Source of the DNA: Aerococcus sp. UBA6277
GTDB lineage: Bacteria; Bacillota; Bacilli; Lactobacillales; Aerococcaceae
Reading direction: 5' to 3'
NCBI RefSeq assembly: GCF_002440555.1
Contig: NZ_DJUR01000023.1
Coordinates: 39,299-69,416 of the forward strand
DNA length: 30,118 bases
Positions 16,143-25,603 of this stretch are shown here, in pieces (the stretch's first letter is position 1; the number at the start of each line of letters is the position of its first letter). The position numbers were made by a program, and so were the translations under genes. The notes beneath the pieces were generated by a model that had not been told where the DNA came from, made no database searches, and was given only the letters and a program-made list of their open reading frames with translations.

Positions 16143-18389
16143 TTAATCTTCGGCATCAGCCTGATGGCTATCGTCATTTTCCGATACTTCTTCAACTAAA
16201 GCCGATTGGTCTACAATAATGTTACCATCGCTATCTACAGTAAAGTAAATGTCGTGAACATCATTGTTCTTCAAGAAGGTATCAGCTACTTGGTCTTCGA
16301 TTTGACTTTGGATGACACGTCTTAATGGGCGAGCGCCAAGTTTTGCGTCATAGCCAAGTTCAACTAAACGTTCTTTGACCTTGTCATCAACCTTGATGTG
16401 GATATCTTGGTTGGCTAGTAAGTTGTTCATATTGTCTAATAGTAGGTCAACAATCACAATCAATTCTGCTTTAGTTAGTGGTTGGAATTCGATGATGGCA
16501 TCGAAACGGTTCAAGAATTCAGGTTTGAAGTAGTCACCAATCTTGTTCATGACACTTTGTTGTTTACCTTGTTTGCTTGCACCGAAACCAACACTCGCTT
16601 CCACGCCATCTGAACCGGCGTTTGATGTCATGATGATTAAGGTATCTTTAAAGGACACAGTGCGACCTTGGGCGTCTGTTAAACGACCGTCTTCCATAAT
16701 TTGTAGGAAGATATTTAAGACATCTGGATGGGCTTTTTCAATTTCATCTAATAGGATGATTGAGTATGGTTGACGACGTACTTGCTCTGTTAATTGGCCT
16801 GCTTCATCGTAGCCCACGTATCCTGGAGGTGAACCAATTAATTTAGACACGGCATGTTTTTCCATGTATTCAGACATATCAAAGCGGACTAAGGCTTCGC
16901 GACGACCAAATAATTGAATGGCTAATTGACGTGCTAATTCGGTTTTACCGACACCAGTCGGGCCGACGAACATGAAGGAACCGATTGGACGGTCTTGACG
17001 GCTTAAACCAACGCGGTTACGACGGATAGCTTTGGCAATCTGTTCTACTGCATCGTCTTGACCAATGACGTGTTGCTTCAAGTTTTTGTCTAAGTTGATC
17101 AATTGGTCTTGTTCAGATTCTTGTAGGTCTGAAACAGGGATACCGGTTTTGGTTTCGATAATTGCTTGAATGTCGCTGGCGTTGACTGTTGGTGTCTTTT
17201 CAGGAACATTTTGATGGCTATCGTACATATCTTGGTATTTGTTTAATTGATCACGGTAGTAGGCTGCTTTTTCATAATCTTCAGCTTCTGTGGCCATTTC
17301 TTTCAGTCTGGTTAATTCGTCAATTTGATTCTTCAACGATTCGCGGTCTAAGAAAGGGATGGTTAAATTCTTTTTAGAACCAGACTCATCTAATAGGTCA
17401 ATCGCTTTATCTGGTAATTGACGGTCTGTGATATAACGGTCTGATAAGCGAACAGTTGCTTCAATCGCTTCATCACTATATTTCACGTTATGGAAACCTT
17501 CGTATTTTTCTTGAATACCTTTGATAATTTCCAGGGTTTCTTCTACAGAAGGTTCAGCTACCATGACTTGTTGTAGACGACGGGCTAGGGCGCCATCTTT
17601 TTCGATTTTTCTAAATTCATTTAAGGTTGTTGCACCCACTAATTGGAGTTCACCGCGAGCTAGAGCCGGTTTTAAGATATTACCAGCGTCTAAAGAACCA
17701 CCTTCAGTTGAACCAGCGCCGACAATTTCATGGATTTCATCTATAAATAGAATGATGTTTTTATTTTCGCGGACTTCATTCATTAATTGTTGCATTTTTT
17801 CTTCGAATTGGCCGCGGATACCAGTTCCTTGAACAAGTGAAGCGACATCTAATTGGATGACTTCTTTGTTGCGTAATTTTTCTGGTACAGCATGCTCAAC
17901 AATCTTTTGGGCTAGGCCTTCGACAACGGCTGTTTTACCGACACCTGGTTCACCAATTAGAACAGGATTGTTTTTTGTACGACGGTTCAGGATTTCAATC
18001 ACTCGGATAATTTCATCGTCTCGACCGATAATTGGGTCGATTAAACCAGCCTTGGCTTGGTCAGTCAAGTTGGTTCCGTAATTGCCTAGAATAGAATCGT
18101 CATTGTTGCCACCATTGCCAGCTTGAGCTTGGGCTTTATTTTGCGAATTTGCAGAAAAGCCTTGTTGCTGCATTTGACGTAATAGGTCATCAAAGCTGTA
18201 GCCGCCAAATGGATTGTTACTATTACTATTATTATTATTATTATTATTGTAATTTAAATTATTTGTTTGTTTACCTTGAGATAGCTGTGAGTAGCATGTT
18301 TGGCAGAGGTTTACCGCTTCACGTCGGCCATTCACATTTGCGTATACATGAATGACAGCGTCGCGTTCGCCACAGTTTTGACATAACAT
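16143..18389 (-). CDS. clpE: ATP-dependent Clp protease ATP-binding subunit ClpE
   Basis: AAA+ unfoldase that works with ClpP in heat and protein-damage stress; 748 aa. N-terminal zinc finger C3-X2-C6 ... C29-X2-C32, a low-complexity Asn-rich linker (residues 43-59), AAA-1 with Walker A GEPGVGKT near 148, a UVR domain near 350-390 (the ClpE hallmark), AAA-2 with GPTGVGKTE near 478 and a C-terminal D2 small domain. The frame extends upstream to 18431, but ATG 18389 has AAAGGAAG in front and gives the family start MLCQNC. It has its own promoter with a CtsR-like operator. A perfect run of seven AAT codons makes the linker unstable in length. Confidence 0.96.
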   Translation of the reverse strand: MLCQNCGERDAVIHVYANVNGRREAVNLCQTCYSQLSQGKQTNNLNYNNNNNNNSNSNNPFGGYSFDDLLRQMQQQGFSANSQNKAQAQAGNGGNNDDSILGNYGTNLTDQAKAGLIDPIIGRDDEIIRVIEILNRRTKNNPVLIGEPGVGKTAVVEGLAQKIVEHAVPEKLRNKEVIQLDVASLVQGTGIRGQFEEKMQQLMNEVRENKNIILFIDEIHEIVGAGSTEGGSLDAGNILKPALARGELQLVGATTLNEFRKIEKDGALARRLQQVMVAEPSVEETLEIIKGIQEKYEGFHNVKYSDEAIEATVRLSDRYITDRQLPDKAIDLLDESGSKKNLTIPFLDRESLKNQIDELTRLKEMATEAEDYEKAAYYRDQLNKYQDMYDSHQNVPEKTPTVNASDIQAIIETKTGIPVSDLQESEQDQLINLDKNLKQHVIGQDDAVEQIAKAIRRNRVGLSRQDRPIGSFMFVGPTGVGKTELARQLAIQLFGRREALVRFDMSEYMEKHAVSKLIGSPPGYVGYDEAGQLTEQVRRQPYSIILLDEIEKAHPDVLNIFLQIMEDGRLTDAQGRTVSFKDTLIIMTSNAGSDGVEASVGFGASKQGKQQSVMNKIGDYFKPEFLNRFDAIIEFQPLTKAELIVIVDLLLDNMNNLLANQDIHIKVDDKVKERLVELGYDAKLGARPLRRVIQSQIEDQVADTFLKNNDVHDIYFTVDSDGNIIVDQSALVEEVSENDDSHQADAED
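18228..18248. repeat. (ATT)7 microsatellite in clpE linker
   Basis: Seven perfect ATT units on the plus strand read as seven Asn (residues 48-54) of ClpE. Slippage would change the number of Asn residues without shifting the frame. Confidence 0.95.
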
Positions 18390-18473
18390 ATAAGCACTTC
18401 CTTTGTTTAATGCTAGAGCGATTGCCTGCAATTTTTATATTCGCAGCATATAGATATAACTGCTAATGTCTAT

Positions 18474-18502
18474 ATTATACCCTGACCAATTTTGACTTTC
18501 AA
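18474..18502 (-). promoter_or_regulatory. clpE promoter
   Basis: Minus strand TTGAAA (18497-18502), 17 bases, TATAAT (18474-18479): close to sigma-A consensus. Leader about 80 nt. Confidence 0.8.
18481..18497 (-). promoter_or_regulatory. Candidate CtsR operator
   Basis: Minus strand AGTCAAA-ATT-GGTCAGG, two direct heptads separated by 3 bases, against the known CtsR consensus (A/G)GTCAAA-NAN-(A/G)GTCAAA. The first heptad is perfect, the second matches at GGTCA. It fills the spacer between -35 and -10 of clpE, where a repressor would block polymerase. CtsR control of clpE is well known in Gram-positives. Confidence 0.7.
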
Positions 18503-18554
18503 CCAAAAGGCTTAAGCAAAAATTATTCCTATAGTATTCAAGGGAAAAACCTTG

Positions 18555-18568
18555 TGGAAACGCTATTT
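18555..18568 (+). promoter_or_regulatory. Weak cre-like sequence upstream of ptsHI
   Basis: TGGAAACGCTATTT keeps TG, AA, CG and T of the CcpA cre consensus TGWAANCGNTNWCA but lacks the 3' CA and has G at a W position. It lies between the clpE and ptsH promoters. Only suggestive. Confidence 0.25.
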
Positions 18569-18604
18569 TTTTGGTAAATTATTAATGAAAGAGTTTTCTA
18601 ATTA

Positions 18605-18655
18605 TGGTATAGTCTAGTTTGTGACATTTTACTTTTCAAATAGATAAGCTATAAT
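18605..18655 (+). promoter_or_regulatory. Two candidate ptsHI promoters
   Basis: Distal: extended -10 TGGTATAGT (18605-18613). Proximal: TTTACT (18628-18633), 16 bases, TATAAT (18650-18655). The proximal one gives a leader of about 50 nt. Tandem promoters would suit a highly expressed PTS operon. Confidence 0.5.
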
Positions 18656-18711
18656 AACTCTTGCCTATTTATAAAGGTCTAAATAAAACATTTTAAAGGA
18701 GATTTTTGATT

Positions 18712-18978
18712 ATGCAAAAACAAGAATTTAACATTACAGCAGAAACTGGTATTCACGCACGTCCTGCAACTTTATTGGTGCAATCTGCAAGCAAGTTCAA
18801 CTCAGATATTAACTTAGAATACAAAGGTAAATCTGTAAACTTGAAATCTATCATGGGCGTAATGTCTTTAGGTGTAGGTCAAGGTTCTGACGTTGTAATC
18901 ACTGCTGAAGGTGACGACGAAGAAGAAGCAATCCAAACAATTGCTGACACTATGAAAAATGAAGGGTTATCAGAATAA
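18712..18978 (+). CDS. ptsH: Phosphocarrier protein HPr
   Basis: Shuttles phosphate from Enzyme I to the sugar-specific EII components; 88 aa. H15 in TGIHARPA is the phosphorylated histidine and S46 in [12 protein letters not shown] is the HPr kinase site, so both PTS transfer and CcpA co-repression are possible. ATG at 18712 follows AAAGGAG; an in-frame TTG at 18706 is too close to that site. ptsI starts one base after its stop. Confidence 0.98.
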   Translation: MQKQEFNITAETGIHARPATLLVQSASKFNSDINLEYKGKSVNLKSIMGVMSLGVGQGSDVVITAEGDDEEEAIQTIADTMKNEGLSE

Positions 18979-18979
18979 T

Positions 18980-20713
18980 ATGACTAAACTAACAGGAATC
19001 GCGGCTAGCGATGGCGTTGCCATCGCTAAAGCGTTCTTAGTTGAAGAACCTGATTTAAGTTTTGAAATTTCAAAATCTAACGATTCACAACAAGAAAAAG
19101 AACGCTTAGCAAAAGCTATAGCTGACTCAAAAGTAGAAATCGAAAAAATTAAAGCGGTTGCATCTAAAGCCTTGTCAGAAGAGGAAGCGCAAGTCTTTGA
19201 CGCGCATTTAATGGTCCTTGAAGATCCGGAATTGCAACAAGCTTATACGCAAAAAATTGAAGATGAAACATTGAACGCACAATCTGCAGTTCGTCAAGCA
19301 GCTGACTTCTACATTGAAATCTTCAAAGGTATGGAAGACAATCCTTATATGCAAGAACGTGCAGCTGACATCAAAGATGTTACTGACCGTTTAGTTGCGC
19401 ATTTATTAGGTGTTAAAATTCCTGACCTTTCAACTATCGATGAAGAAGTAGTTGTTGTTGCTTATGACTTAACGCCAAGTGATACAGCACAATTAAACCG
19501 CCAATTTGTTAAAGGTTTTGCGACTGATATCGGTGGACGTACGTCACATTCAGCGATCATGTCTCGTTCATTGGAAATCGCTGCAGTTGTAGGGACTGGT
19601 AATGTTTCTAAAGAAATCAACGACGGTGACATTGTCATTGTTGATGGTTTAAACGGTGATGTTATTGTAAATCCTGACGATGCAACCATCGCAGAATACG
19701 AAAAAATTGCTGCCGACTTCTTAGCTCGTAAAGCTGAGTGGGAAAAACTTAAAGACGCTGAGACTTTAACTAAAGACGGCAAGAAATTCGAAATCGCTGC
19801 CAACATCGGTACGCCAAAAGACTTAGAAGGTGTACACTCAAACGGTGCTGAAGCAATTGGTTTATACCGGACTGAGTTCTTATACATGGATTCAGACGAA
19901 ATGCCAACTGAAGATGAGCAATTCGAATCTTACAAAGTTGTTTTAGAAGGGATGAATGGTCATCCAGTCGTTGTTCGTACAATGGACATCGGTGGGGACA
20001 AACACTTACCTTACTTACAATTACCAGAAGAAATGAACCCATTCTTAGGTTACCGTGCAATCCGTATCGGATTAAACCAACCTGAATTATTACGTGTACA
20101 ATTACGTGCCTTATTACGTGCGTCTGTATACGGTTCATTACGCATCATGTTCCCGATGATTTCAAATTTACCTGAATTCCGTGCTGCGAAAGCAATTTAT
20201 GAGGAAGAAAAAGCTAAATTAGAAGCTGAAGGTGTTGAAGTTGCGGATGACATTCAAGTGGGTATCATGATCGAAATTCCAGCGGCTGCTGTGATTGCTG
20301 ATCAATTCGCTAAAGAAGTGGACTTCTTCTCTATCGGTACCAACGACTTAATCCAATATACAATGGCGGCTGACCGTATGAACGAACACGTTTCATACCT
20401 ATACCAACCATTTAACCCATCTGTATTACGATTGATCAAAAACGTTATCGATGCGAGCCATAAAGAAGGTAAATGGACTGGTATGTGTGGTGAAGTAGCC
20501 GGTGAACCAATGGCTGCTCCATTATTAGTAGGTATGGGCTTAGATGAATTCTCTATGTCTGCATCTTCTGTACTGAAAATCAGATCATTAATTTCTAAAT
20601 TAGATTCAAACGAAATGGCTGAATTAGCTAACAAAGTGGTTACTGAAGCAACTTCTTCAGACGAAGCTGAAGCTTTAATTAAAGCAGCAGTTCCTGAACT
20701 AGCTGAACTATAA
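18980..20713 (+). CDS. ptsI: PTS Enzyme I (phosphoenolpyruvate-protein phosphotransferase)
   Basis: Takes phosphate from PEP and passes it to HPr; 577 aa, usual length. The N-terminal HPr-binding helices are followed by the active-site [13 protein letters not shown] with H190, then the PEP-binding barrel with the EFLYM segment, [11 protein letters not shown] and TGMCGE with C503. ATG 18980 overlaps the HPr stop region by spacing of one base, so the two genes are translationally coupled; the Shine-Dalgarno (GAAGGG) lies inside ptsH. A strong terminator follows. Confidence 0.97.
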   Translation: MTKLTGIAASDGVAIAKAFLVEEPDLSFEISKSNDSQQEKERLAKAIADSKVEIEKIKAVASKALSEEEAQVFDAHLMVLEDPELQQAYTQKIEDETLNAQSAVRQAADFYIEIFKGMEDNPYMQERAADIKDVTDRLVAHLLGVKIPDLSTIDEEVVVVAYDLTPSDTAQLNRQFVKGFATDIGGRTSHSAIMSRSLEIAAVVGTGNVSKEINDGDIVIVDGLNGDVIVNPDDATIAEYEKIAADFLARKAEWEKLKDAETLTKDGKKFEIAANIGTPKDLEGVHSNGAEAIGLYRTEFLYMDSDEMPTEDEQFESYKVVLEGMNGHPVVVRTMDIGGDKHLPYLQLPEEMNPFLGYRAIRIGLNQPELLRVQLRALLRASVYGSLRIMFPMISNLPEFRAAKAIYEEEKAKLEAEGVEVADDIQVGIMIEIPAAAVIADQFAKEVDFFSIGTNDLIQYTMAADRMNEHVSYLYQPFNPSVLRLIKNVIDASHKEGKWTGMCGEVAGEPMAAPLLVGMGLDEFSMSASSVLKIRSLISKLDSNEMAELANKVVTEATSSDEAEALIKAAVPELAEL

Positions 20714-20734
20714 TCGTTTCAAATGAATAAACTG

Positions 20735-20773
20735 AAAACCTCACTGAAATCATGGATTTTGGTGGGGTTTTTT
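20735..20773 (+). terminator. ptsHI terminator
   Basis: A 17-bp stem with several G-U pairs (20735-20751 with 20755-20771), then a run of six T from 20768 to 20773, 21 bases after the ptsI stop. Confidence 0.85.
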
Positions 20774-20866
20774 CTTTGTCTAACAGTAAATGTCAAGCGA
20801 AGATATTCCTTATCTTATTCTTTACAATTAAGTTGCCGTCAGATGATTTTTTAATTACAATTATTC

Positions 20867-20875
20867 TGTTATGAT
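20867..20875 (+). promoter_or_regulatory. Extended -10 promoter of the glycosyltransferase gene
   Basis: TGTTATGAT, with -10 at 20870-20875; no good -35. Confidence 0.5.
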
Positions 20876-20924
20876 AGGATATGTGACAGGATAAAAATAA
20901 AAAGGGCATCTAAGGAGTGTTTAG

Positions 20925-22181
20925 ATGAATATCGCGATCTTTACCGATACCTACTTTCCACAAGTAAGTGGGGTCGCTACCTCAATTCAAACATTAAAAG
21001 AAACGTTTGAGGATAATGGACATCAAGTATATATTTTTACGACATCTGATCCAAAGGCAGAAATCGAAGACCATGTCTTTCGCTATGAATCAGTTCCTTT
21101 TCTATTCTTCAAAGATAGACGAGTGGCGATTCCTTCTTTTGCGTCTATTTACCGTAAATGCAAAGAGTTAGCAATCGATATTGTTCATACCCAAACGGAG
21201 TTCTCTATGGGGTTGATGGGGGTAAGCGTAGCACGCTATATGAGAATTCCACTAGTGCACACTTATCACACTTGGTATGAAAAATACCTTCATTATATTT
21301 TAAATGGCAAATTAATTTCTCGAAAAACGGTCGTTCATTTGTCTAAGCTTTTCTGTGACCAAGCTGATTTAGTCATTTCACCTAGTGAGCAGATGAAAGA
21401 TGTTTTACGAGATTATCAAATTCTAAAACCTATTCATGTCTTGGCAACAGGGGTAAAGTTACCTAAGAAAATTGACCCAGATGTCCTAATCAACTTTAGA
21501 CAAAGCTGGGGCATTGCACAAGATGAGTATCTACTGTTATCGATTAACCGTATCGCTGAGGAAAAAAACTTAGTCGCGATTATCGAGCAATTCCCTCAGG
21601 TGTTGGCGGATATTCCAAATGCTAAGTTGTTACTTGCAGGTGACGGGCCACAGTTAGAAGAGTTAAAAGCATTAACGGCTGAACTGAACTTGACGGATAA
21701 AATCATTTTCCCAGGCTTTGTATCTCATGACCAAGTCAATGTCTTGTACCAAGCGGCGGATGTTTATGTGAATTTATCGACTTCAGAGACGCAGGGCTTA
21801 ACATTTATTGAAGCAATCACCAACCAACTACCGGTGATTGCCATGAAGACGCCTTACCTAGCGGCCCTTGAAGATATCGCACCGTTCGGTCATTTACTAA
21901 CGGAAGTGACAGATTTTCCCAAATATGTGAAGGATATTAAAACGACGCAATCTTCATTAACAGAAGGTTTAGCACCATTGATTTACCATGTGTCGGCGGA
22001 TGCTTTCTATGAAGACTTGTACCATATTTATCAGTACATGATTGAATTGCAGTCAGAGAAACCGAGAAATCTAATTGGACGAAGTGTTTACCTATCTTCT
22101 TCTTTTGCAGAATTGCATAGACCTTTGAAGTGGACTAGCAAGTATTTTCCGTCCTTCTATATTCGTAGAAAAGACGAATAG
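20925..22181 (+). CDS. GT4 glycosyltransferase, probable diacylglycerol glucosyltransferase
   Basis: A 418-aa retaining GT-B enzyme. N-terminal half: MNIAIFTDTYFPQVSGVATS with the glycine-rich turn, and IVHTQTEFSMG. C-terminal half: AKLLLAGDGPQ and the catalytic E288-x7-E296 (ETQGLTFIE). The DTYFPQVSGVATSI start and HTYHTWYE segment are typical of 1,2-diacylglycerol 3-glucosyltransferases, which make the glycolipid anchor of lipoteichoic acid, acting on the inner face of the membrane. A second transferase gene is often next to such genes; here none is. ATG at 20925 follows AAGGAG. Substrate is inference. Confidence 0.8.
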   Translation: MNIAIFTDTYFPQVSGVATSIQTLKETFEDNGHQVYIFTTSDPKAEIEDHVFRYESVPFLFFKDRRVAIPSFASIYRKCKELAIDIVHTQTEFSMGLMGVSVARYMRIPLVHTYHTWYEKYLHYILNGKLISRKTVVHLSKLFCDQADLVISPSEQMKDVLRDYQILKPIHVLATGVKLPKKIDPDVLINFRQSWGIAQDEYLLLSINRIAEEKNLVAIIEQFPQVLADIPNAKLLLAGDGPQLEELKALTAELNLTDKIIFPGFVSHDQVNVLYQAADVYVNLSTSETQGLTFIEAITNQLPVIAMKTPYLAALEDIAPFGHLLTEVTDFPKYVKDIKTTQSSLTEGLAPLIYHVSADAFYEDLYHIYQYMIELQSEKPRNLIGRSVYLSSSFAELHRPLKWTSKYFPSFYIRRKDE

Positions 22182-22277
22182 TCAGCATAAATATGGGTCG
22201 TCATTTTTCAATGAAAAGGCTTTGCTGAAATTAATTCATTTCTTATGCACTTAAAGGTTTTTTATTCACCCAAAGAG

Positions 22278-22286
22278 TGTTAAAAT
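22278..22286 (+). promoter_or_regulatory. Extended -10 promoter of the ykuJ-like gene
   Basis: TGTTAAAAT, with -10 at 22281-22286. An ATG at 22285 overlaps it, which excludes that ATG as the translation start. Confidence 0.5.
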
Positions 22287-22317
22287 GACAAAGATAAGAA
22301 GGCGAAAGGAGATTATT

Positions 22318-22545
22318 ATGCAATCATCTCGATTAGAAGCAATTATTACCCGATTAAAAGCGATGCTTTCTGATGACTCAGAAATCGAAGTACGTCGTTT
22401 CGAAAAAGAGGGCGTTGAAAAGTGTATTGTACGCTTTAACAAAGAGTCTGAAAGTTTTGAATTAGAGGACTTAACAATCAACGAAACTTTCCAATTTGAT
22501 GACATTGATTTAGTCGCAATGGAAATCTACGAGTTAATTCAATAA
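22318..22545 (+). CDS. ykuJ: Small YkuJ-family protein (DUF1797)
   Basis: 75 aa, soluble, acidic. The ending FDDIDLVAMEIYELIQ matches the conserved FDNIDMVSIEIFELLQ-type end of YkuJ proteins, and the middle reads as two or three strands (EKCIVRFNKES, SFELEDL). Molecular function of the family is unknown. ATG 22318 is chosen over ATG 22285 because AAAGGAG lies just before it and the longer form would start inside the promoter. A terminator follows. Confidence 0.8.
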   Translation: MQSSRLEAIITRLKAMLSDDSEIEVRRFEKEGVEKCIVRFNKESESFELEDLTINETFQFDDIDLVAMEIYELIQ

Positions 22546-22619
22546 TTAACCAATTCAGTTGAAATTGTAGGGTGACCTACTAGAACTACCAATATGGCAG
22601 ACATTCTGTGTCGTATAGA

Positions 22620-22647
22620 GGGTCGTGGCATCACGATCCTTTTTTTA
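22620..22647 (+). terminator. Terminator between ykuJ and murE
   Basis: GGGTCGTG (22620-22627) with CACGATCC (22632-22639), one G-U, 4-nt loop, eight T. A small palindrome GTAGG-GTGA-CCTAC at 22568-22581 precedes it. It is 27 bases before murE, so it could either end ykuJ or attenuate murE; I see no antiterminator. Confidence 0.85.
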
Positions 22648-22673
22648 TTTATATGGAGTAGAGGGAGTTTAAC

Positions 22674-24218
22674 ATGTCAGATTCAATGAAATTATCGCGT
22701 GCTATCGCCTTTTTTAAGGACAATGGCAGCGCAACAACCATTACACAAGAAAATGTCGCAGACGAGGTCATCATTGATCGGATCACATTTGACTCGCGTG
22801 CGGTGACAGCCAACACCTTATTTGTGTGTAAGGGGCTCAATTTTAAAGCCTCTTACCTAAAAGATGCTGTTGACCGTGGGGCAGTGGCCTACCTGTCAGA
22901 ACAAGATTACGCAGCCGACATCCCAGGTATTATCGTTGAAGATATCCGCCTAGCGATGGCTCAGCTTGCCAATTTTTTCTACCAATCGCCGTGGCAAGAC
23001 GTGGCCATTTCAGGGATTACAGGAACCAAAGGCAAAACCACCACAGCAGGTTTCGTTAACCAAATTTTGACCTTAGACAGTCAGGAAAAAGGGCAAGCAC
23101 TACCTGGGTTCGTGTCATCTACCTTTAACTATGATGGCCTTGAAAAAACACCATCGACCCTTACCACGCCTGAAGCCATGGATTTATATGAAATGCTGGC
23201 GACTATGCGGGACAATGGGGTAAACCGGGCAACTATGGAAGTATCCAGCCAAGCCTTAAAATACCACCGCGTTGATGACGTGAAGATGCAAGTGGTGGCC
23301 TTTTTGAATATTTCACCAGACCATATTTCGCCAGTCGAACATCCGACTTTTGCTGATTACTTCCAGTCAAAATTACGGATCTTTGACCACGGTAAAGTGG
23401 CTGTCATCAATGAAGATACAGACCACTATGAAGAGATTTTAAAAGCGGCTGAAGATGCTGAAAATATTGAACGGATTGTGACAGTTTCGCGTAAAAACCC
23501 GGCGGCTGATTATTTTGCCGATGAAATAGCCTTTAGTGAAACCAAACAGACATTTGTGGTGAAAAATCAAGGTGAAGCGATTCCGATGGCTTTAAATGTC
23601 TTAGGACACTTTAATATCAACAATGCCTTAGTGGCAACAGCGATTGCGCGTGAAAATGGTGTTGCGTGGGCAACGATTCAAAAGGCTTTAGATGATGCTA
23701 AAACAGATGGCCGGATGGAAATCTACCGTAGTAAGGACAATCAATTGACCTTCGTGGTTGATTTCGCCCACAACAGAATTTCCTTTGAAGAATTATTCTC
23801 ATCTGTTAAAGAAATGGCCCCTGACAATGATATCCGTATTGTTTTTGGATCAGCCGGTGGCAAAGCTGAAAACAGACGGGCGGATATGGGCCATGTGGCT
23901 GGTTTAAACACCAATGAAATTTATTTAACCAGTGATGATCCTAACTTTGAAGACGCTTATAAAATTATGGCTGAAATTGAAGAAGCCATTAACGGGGTCA
24001 ATCCAGATGCTAAAGTAAGAAGCAATTTAGACCGGACCGGGTCAATCTATATGGCCTATAAGGATGCGATTGCGTCCGGAAAACCAACGACCATTGTGGT
24101 AGCTGGTAAGGGTTCAGAAGATACGATTAAAATCAATGGCCGTAACGAATTTTACGTACCCGATTTTGAATACGTTCAACAATTGATTGCTTTTTATGAA
24201 TTTAAGGGTAGAATTTAA
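22674..24218 (+). CDS. murE: UDP-MurNAc-tripeptide synthetase MurE, predicted L-lysine type
   Basis: Adds the third amino acid to UDP-MurNAc-L-Ala-D-Glu in peptidoglycan synthesis; 514 aa, cytoplasmic. N-domain, then the ATP loop GITGTKGKTTT with K121, central domain with MEVSSQALKYHR, and a C-domain with SDDPNFE (D421-D422-P423-N424). The DDPN form is associated with L-lysine addition; meso-diaminopimelate enzymes have DNPR. The VDFAHN and FGSAGGKAENRRADMG segments also look like the lysine-type enzymes of streptococci. ATG 22674 follows GAGGGAG. So the cell wall is predicted to be of lysine type (inference). Confidence 0.9.
   Translation: MSDSMKLSRAIAFFKDNGSATTITQENVADEVIIDRITFDSRAVTANTLFVCKGLNFKASYLKDAVDRGAVAYLSEQDYAADIPGIIVEDIRLAMAQLANFFYQSPWQDVAISGITGTKGKTTTAGFVNQILTLDSQEKGQALPGFVSSTFNYDGLEKTPSTLTTPEAMDLYEMLATMRDNGVNRATMEVSSQALKYHRVDDVKMQVVAFLNISPDHISPVEHPTFADYFQSKLRIFDHGKVAVINEDTDHYEEILKAAEDAENIERIVTVSRKNPAADYFADEIAFSETKQTFVVKNQGEAIPMALNVLGHFNINNALVATAIARENGVAWATIQKALDDAKTDGRMEIYRSKDNQLTFVVDFAHNRISFEELFSSVKEMAPDNDIRIVFGSAGGKAENRRADMGHVAGLNTNEIYLTSDDPNFEDAYKIMAEIEEAINGVNPDAKVRSNLDRTGSIYMAYKDAIASGKPTTIVVAGKGSEDTIKINGRNEFYVPDFEYVQQLIAFYEFKGRI
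24056..24064 (+). other. No feature: in-gene sequence of murE
   Basis: Listed only to avoid confusion with the similar promoter of hom at 24256-24264; this position is inside murE coding sequence and carries no promoter call. Confidence 0.1.
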
Positions 24219-24255
24219 GAGTGGAAACGATTATGAGAATACCATGAAATATACA

Positions 24256-24264
24256 TGATAAAAT
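24256..24264 (+). promoter_or_regulatory. Extended -10 promoter of hom-thrB
   Basis: TGATAAAAT with -10 at 24259-24264, 25 bases before the start codon. No convincing -35 is seen and no T-box or other leader, so methionine-T-box control does not extend to hom. Confidence 0.45.
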
Positions 24265-24289
24265 ACTATCAACTAAAGAGGTGGCGAAT

Positions 24290-25594
24290 TTGAAACAAAT
24301 TAATATTGGATTACTTGGTCTAGGTACAGTCGGTGGCGGGGTAGCCAAAATTATGCATGATCACGCACAAAAAATGTCAGACACGGAAGGTATTCAATAC
24401 CATGTAACGAAGATTTTTGTCCGCGATATTGAAAAATCAAAAGTGAAACATCCCGGATTACCAGAAAGCATTCAATTGACAACTGATTTCAATGATGTCA
24501 TCAACGACCCTTCAATTGATATTGTCGTTGAGGCGATGGGGGGGACAACATTCGCAGCTGACTGTATTGAATCTGCTTTACGCGCCGGTAAACACATCGT
24601 AACTGCTAACAAGGATTTGGTGGCGATTAAACGTGGTTTAGATTTAATCCAATATGCCCAAGACCATCAATTAGACTTCTTATATGAAGCAGCAGTTGCT
24701 GGTGGTATTCCAATTTTAAACAGTTTACGTACGCCATTAGCGTCAGATAAGTTATTCTCTGTATCAGGTATTGTCAACGGGACAACGAATTATATTTTGA
24801 CAAAAATGGTGGAACAAGGTCGTGGCTTCGATGAAGTCTTAGCGGAAGCGCAAGCTTTAGGCTTAGCGGAGGCAGACCCATCGGGTGACGTAGATGGTCT
24901 AGATGCAGCCCGTAAGATTGTTATCTTAACAAAAATGGCCTTCGGGGTAACTGTCGACTTGAACGAAATTCCAGTCAAAGGCATCCGTCATGTCACAGCT
25001 CGTGATATTCAAGTTGCTAGCTCATTAGGTTATGTGATTAAGCTAATTGGTCGTGCAAACTTGGTAGACGGTACCGTCTACGCTGAAGTGGCGCCAACCT
25101 TAGTACCAAAAACCCACCCATTATCAACTGTCCGTAACGAAATGAATGCGGTCTTTACTGAGGGAGCAGCGACTGGTGAGATGATGTTCTACGGTCCTGG
25201 TGCCGGTGAATTACCGACTGGTGCCATGGTGGTTTCAGATATTATGGCTATTGGTCAACATATCCACACAGAAACCACTGGCCAACCATTTGCCAATTAC
25301 AGTCAAGATGCCACTTGGAAAAAGGCAGAAGATATCAAATCTGTTGGCTTCTTCCACTTTGAAACTGAAGACAAACAAGGGCAGTTCATCAAGCTTGTCC
25401 AAATCTTTGACGAAGCGAAAGTTAGCTTAGACAAGGTTTTCCAAGAGCCGTCATCTGATGACAAGACAGCGAAAATTGTGGTTGTCACCCATGAAATGTC
25501 ACAAGCCCAATTACAACAAATCAACCAAGCTACACAAGATAGTCCTGAATTAAACTTGATTTCTTACTATTCAGTGTTGCCTGAAGCGAAGTAG
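24290..25594 (+). CDS. hom: Homoserine dehydrogenase
   Basis: Reduces aspartate semialdehyde to homoserine with NAD(P)H, the branch point to threonine and methionine; 434 aa. Rossmann motif GLLGLGTVGGG (residues 7-17), the TANKDLVA segment, NGTTNYIL and EADPSGDVDGLDAARK of the catalytic domain, and a C-terminal ACT domain (from about 345; FFHFETEDKQGQF) likely used for threonine feedback. Start is TTG at 24290: AAAGAGGTGG at 24275-24284 is placed for it, while a GTG at 24281 lies inside that site. thrB follows after 9 bases. Its product also feeds MetA. Confidence 0.94.
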   Translation: MKQINIGLLGLGTVGGGVAKIMHDHAQKMSDTEGIQYHVTKIFVRDIEKSKVKHPGLPESIQLTTDFNDVINDPSIDIVVEAMGGTTFAADCIESALRAGKHIVTANKDLVAIKRGLDLIQYAQDHQLDFLYEAAVAGGIPILNSLRTPLASDKLFSVSGIVNGTTNYILTKMVEQGRGFDEVLAEAQALGLAEADPSGDVDGLDAARKIVILTKMAFGVTVDLNEIPVKGIRHVTARDIQVASSLGYVIKLIGRANLVDGTVYAEVAPTLVPKTHPLSTVRNEMNAVFTEGAATGEMMFYGPGAGELPTGAMVVSDIMAIGQHIHTETTGQPFANYSQDATWKKAEDIKSVGFFHFETEDKQGQFIKLVQIFDEAKVSLDKVFQEPSSDDKTAKIVVVTHEMSQAQLQQINQATQDSPELNLISYYSVLPEAK

Positions 25595-25603
25595 GTGACC
25601 ATT

